Source: Ketobacter alkanivorans (GTDB lineage Bacteria > Pseudomonadota > Gammaproteobacteria > Pseudomonadales > Ketobacteraceae). Taken from it: a DNA stretch of 64,000 nucleotides. The stretch is taken from positions 3,601,990 through 3,665,989 of the forward strand of contig NZ_CP022684.1 of assembly GCF_002863865.1 (NCBI RefSeq), in the 5' to 3' direction. Made by a program: the position numbers and the translations under genes. Below are positions 61,666 through 64,000 of the stretch, piece by piece. Numbering within the stretch: position 1 is the first letter of the stretch; each line of letters opens with the position of its first letter. Under the pieces are notes generated by a model, which saw only the letters and a program-made list of their open reading frames with translations, was not told where the DNA came from and did not search any database.

Positions 61666-61850
61666 GGTGACGATGATCCATTTCTCCTGTTGGTTCGGGG
61701 GCTATTTTGCAGCGCTGATAGGGGGGATGCAAGAACAACTGGATGATTTTTAACAAGGATTTTGACTGCGCCTGACTTTGCCGGTTTGTAGTTGTGATTG
61801 AGTTGCATTACTGTTGCTGGCCTATAACAAATCAAGGATTGAGGTTGGTG
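61666..61850. other. divergent intergenic region, EPS cluster and phzF-like gene
   Basis: This 185-base stretch should hold the main promoter of the exopolysaccharide cluster on one side and that of the PhzF-family gene on the other. I searched for an ops/JUMPstart element and found none. Confidence 0.4.
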
Positions 61851-62630
61851 ATGTCATTTTCAATATTTCAAGTGGATGCTTTTGCTTCTCGCCCATTCGA
61901 GGGCAACCCTGCAGCTGTTGTGCCTCTTGATCAGTGGTTGCCTGATGATGTGATGCAATCCATTGCTGCCGAGAACAACTTGGCAGAGACGGCGTTTTTC
62001 GTACCTGAAGAAGATGGCTTTCGTATACGCTGGTTTACGCCGACAGTGGAGGTGAAGCTCTGTGGCCACGCCACTTTGGCGGCTGCTTTTGTGTTGTATG
62101 AAAAGCTCCACTGGGATCAGGCTCAGGTTGTTTTTCAATCGCTGTCTGGGCCGCTGACCGTGGTTAGGAGTGGCGGACTGCTGACGTTGGACTTCCCAGC
62201 CCAGCCCGGCACCCTATGTGATGCACCAAGTGCCTTGGTGCGAGGGTTGGGGGTTCAGCCTCGGGAATGTCTGGCGTCAGAAGACTATATAGTGGTATTG
62301 GAGACTGAGCAGCAATTGGCCGGTTTAGAGCCTGATATGGTTGCTCTTATGGAGTTGGATCTGCGTGGGGTGGCAGTGACGGCGCCTGGTGAGCATAAAG
62401 ACTTCGTTGTGCGTTTTTTCGGGCCCCGCTGTGGTATCCCGGAGGATCCGGTGACTGGGTCGGCTTATACTCAATTGGCGCCTTATTGGGCCCAGCGCTT
62501 GGGGCGGGATCGAATGGAGGCTCGTCAGATTTCGGCCAGAGGCGGAGATGTTCGTTGCGAGCTGGCAGGAAAGAGGGTCAAGATATCCGGTTCTGCGGTG
62601 TTGTTTCTGGAGGGTGAAATACAGACCTAG
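61851..62630 (+). CDS. PhzF-family isomerase-like protein
   Basis: This 259-aa protein is of the PhzF/YddE diaminopimelate-epimerase-like fold. Motifs are FQVDAFASRPFEGNPAAVV at the start, NNLAETAFFV with the catalytic Glu (about residue 46), CGHATLAAAFVL and the C-terminal GIPEDPVTGSAYTQLAPYW. No other phenazine genes are near, so a phenazine role is unlikely; most relatives have no assigned substrate. ATG 61851 follows AAGGATTGAGG; longer in-frame extensions to 61794 lack support. Confidence 0.92.
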   Translation: MSFSIFQVDAFASRPFEGNPAAVVPLDQWLPDDVMQSIAAENNLAETAFFVPEEDGFRIRWFTPTVEVKLCGHATLAAAFVLYEKLHWDQAQVVFQSLSGPLTVVRSGGLLTLDFPAQPGTLCDAPSALVRGLGVQPRECLASEDYIVVLETEQQLAGLEPDMVALMELDLRGVAVTAPGEHKDFVVRFFGPRCGIPEDPVTGSAYTQLAPYWAQRLGRDRMEARQISARGGDVRCELAGKRVKISGSAVLFLEGEIQT

Positions 62631-62833
62631 GTGCTGACTTTGCAGTCACCGATGCTGCCTTCTATAGTTAAAGGCCACGTATTACGGGCCTTGTGACCAT
62701 TATTCACGCAAAAAATACCGGTTATACGATCTATTGATTTCATTTATGCAGGAGTGGTCATTAGAATGCCCACCATCTGCAGTAAAGCTCGTACTTGCTG
62801 CGATACCAAATTCCTAAACGTAGAGGATCAACC
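62631..62833 (+). promoter_or_regulatory. leader region of isocitrate lyase
   Basis: These 203 bases precede aceA and end in a plausible ribosome-binding site (AGAGGA). The promoter should be here, but I cannot place -35/-10 boxes with confidence. Confidence 0.35.
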
Positions 62834-64000
62834 ATGTCTAACTACTCCACTTTTACTGACGAAGCAGCGTCTGTAATCGCCGCTAACGGCCCTACCTGGG
62901 GCGCGATCAATCCTGAGTCGGTAGCTCGTATGCGTCTGCAGAACCGTTTCAAAACCGGTCTGGACATCGCCAAGTACACTGCCAAAATCATGCGCGAAGA
63001 CATGGCTGCTTACGATGCTGATTCCGCTCAGTACACTCAGTCTCTGGGTTGCTGGCACGGTTTTATCGGTCAGCAGAAGATGATCGCTATCAAGAAGCAC
63101 CTGGGCAACACTAAGCGTCGTTACCTGTACCTGTCTGGTTGGATGGTTGCTGCTCTGCGTTCTGACTTCGGCCCTCTGCCTGATCAATCCATGCATGAGA
63201 AGACGTCTGTTTCTGGCCTGATCGAAGAGCTGTACACCTTCCTGCGCCAAGCTGATGCGCGTGAACTGGGCGGCCTGTTCCGTCAGTTGGACGCTGCTCG
63301 TGAAGCGGGTGATTCTGCCAAGGCTGACGAAGTGCTGAGCCAGATCAACGGTTTCGAAACTCACGTTGTGCCTATTATTGCTGATATCGACGCTGGTTTC
63401 GGTAACGCAGAAGCCACTTACTTGCTGGCCAAGCAGATGATCGAAGCGGGTGCTTGCTGTATCCAAATCGAAAACCAGGTTTCTGATGAGAAGCAGTGTG
63501 GTCACCAGGACGGTAAAGTAACCGTTCCTCACGAAGACTTCCTGGCTAAGATCCGCGCTGTACGTTACGCGTTTATGGAGCTGGGTGTAGACGACGGTGT
63601 GATCGTTGCCCGTACTGATTCCTTGGGTGCTGGCCTGACCAAGCAAATCGCTGTAACCAAAGAGCCGGGTGACCTGGGCGACCAGTACAACAGCTTCCTG
63701 GATGGTGATTACATCGAAAGCGCCGACGACATTGCTAATGGTGATGTGGTTGTTAAGGCCAACGGTAAATTGTTGAAGCCCAAGCGTCTGCCTTCTAACC
63801 TGTTCCAGTTCAAGAAAGGCTCTGGTGTTGATCGTGTTGTTCTGGACTGTATTACTTCTCTGCAAAACGGTGCTGATCTGCTGTGGATCGAAACTGAGAA
63901 GCCCCACGTTGGTCAGATCGCTGAAATGGTTAACCGTATTCGTGAGACTGTTCCAAACGCGAAACTGGTTTACAACAACAGCCCATCTTTCAACTGGACT
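62834..64000 (+). CDS. aceA: isocitrate lyase, 5' part (runs off window)
   Basis: The frame from ATG 62834 is open to the last base of the window, giving 389 residues of isocitrate lyase, the first enzyme of the glyoxylate shunt (isocitrate to glyoxylate and succinate). Motifs are QSLGCWHGFIGQQKM, ADIDAGFGN, and the catalytic KQCGH (as in Pseudomonas-type enzymes; E. coli has KKCGH), then VARTDSLGAG and YNNSPSFNW. It is of the longer (~530 aa) pseudomonad class. Codon use is strongly biased, as expected for an abundant protein, which also creates a long spurious antisense frame. Confidence 0.97.
   Translation, partial: MSNYSTFTDEAASVIAANGPTWGAINPESVARMRLQNRFKTGLDIAKYTAKIMREDMAAYDADSAQYTQSLGCWHGFIGQQKMIAIKKHLGNTKRRYLYLSGWMVAALRSDFGPLPDQSMHEKTSVSGLIEELYTFLRQADARELGGLFRQLDAAREAGDSAKADEVLSQINGFETHVVPIIADIDAGFGNAEATYLLAKQMIEAGACCIQIENQVSDEKQCGHQDGKVTVPHEDFLAKIRAVRYAFMELGVDDGVIVARTDSLGAGLTKQIAVTKEPGDLGDQYNSFLDGDYIESADDIANGDVVVKANGKLLKPKRLPSNLFQFKKGSGVDRVVLDCITSLQNGADLLWIETEKPHVGQIAEMVNRIRETVPNAKLVYNNSPSFNWT

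Noticed and set aside
61666..61850. JUMPstart/ops element for RfaH upstream of the EPS cluster
   Set aside because: No GGCGGTAGC-type core on either strand in this region.
62828..63907. Long minus-strand open frame (359 codons)
   Set aside because: It lies entirely opposite isocitrate lyase, whose motifs are unmistakable. The strong codon bias of that gene removes stop triplets from the antisense frame.
1..64000. tRNA/rRNA genes, CRISPR arrays, insertion sequences, prophage or integrase genes
   Set aside because: No cloverleaf-like sequence, regular short spaced repeats, transposase or integrase reading frames were seen.

Overview
The window is chromosomal DNA from a Gram-negative gammaproteobacterium, probably a marine Pseudomonadales/Oceanospirillales-type organism. 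The evidence is a minCDE locus, Coq7-type ubiquinone synthesis, a Pseudomonas-like isocitrate lyase, the LapG/LapD system, and the gene order dsbD-aroQ-accB-accC-prmA-(DUF3426)-dusB-fis-purH-purD, which as I recall matches Pseudomonas aeruginosa. The genus cannot be fixed from the sequence alone.

Region 1 (1-16.9 kb) is regulatory and housekeeping. It holds the 3' part of an AraC-type regulator, an unrecognised 340-aa protein, a PilZ (c-di-GMP) protein, minC-minD-minE, two large 7TM-DISM hybrid sensor kinases, coq7, a Ycf46-like AAA ATPase abutting a second AraC-type regulator, a double cyclic-nucleotide-binding protein with a rhodanese-like tail lacking the catalytic Cys, rimK and an AspA/AstE-like zinc hydrolase. 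The second kinase (10.8-13.6 kb) has a RetS-like architecture and lies a few genes from purD, as retS does in P. aeruginosa.

Region 2 (16.9-28.7 kb, minus strand) is the conserved block dsbD, aroQ, accB, accC, prmA, a zinc-ribbon/DUF3426 protein, dusB, fis, purH, purD. A perfect 24-bp inverted repeat lies between purH and purD.

Region 3 (28.9-37.2 kb, plus strand) holds lapG, lapD and a DUF2333 gene. A possible 48-codon minus-strand gene and a strong terminator hairpin follow. Then comes a two-gene molybdoenzyme locus: a NasA/NapA-like catalytic subunit without an export signal, and a protein fusing a DmsB-like Fe-S domain to a DmsC-like membrane anchor.

Region 4 (37.5-44.7 kb, plus strand) is a tightly coupled pseudaminic-acid-type cluster: pseB, pseC, an SpsF-type cytidylyltransferase fused to an aldo/keto reductase, an SDR, pseG, pseH, pseI. 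No classical pseF is present.

Region 5 (44.8-61.7 kb, minus strand) is a Wzx/Wzy-type exopolysaccharide cluster: wzi-like, SLBB/Wza-like, Wzz-like, a GT-B-like protein, three sulfotransferase-like proteins, Wzy-like, Wzx-like, a phytanoyl-CoA-dioxygenase-like protein, a hexapeptide acyltransferase, two GT4 enzymes and a WcaJ-type priming transferase. The middle (about 46-57.6 kb) is visibly AT-richer than its flanks, which suggests horizontal acquisition. The gene content predicts a sulfated polysaccharide. Nine-G runs lie inside the fusion gene of region 4 and the flippase of region 5, raising the possibility of phase variation.

Region 6 (61.8-64 kb, plus strand) has a PhzF-family gene and isocitrate lyase, which runs off the window end.
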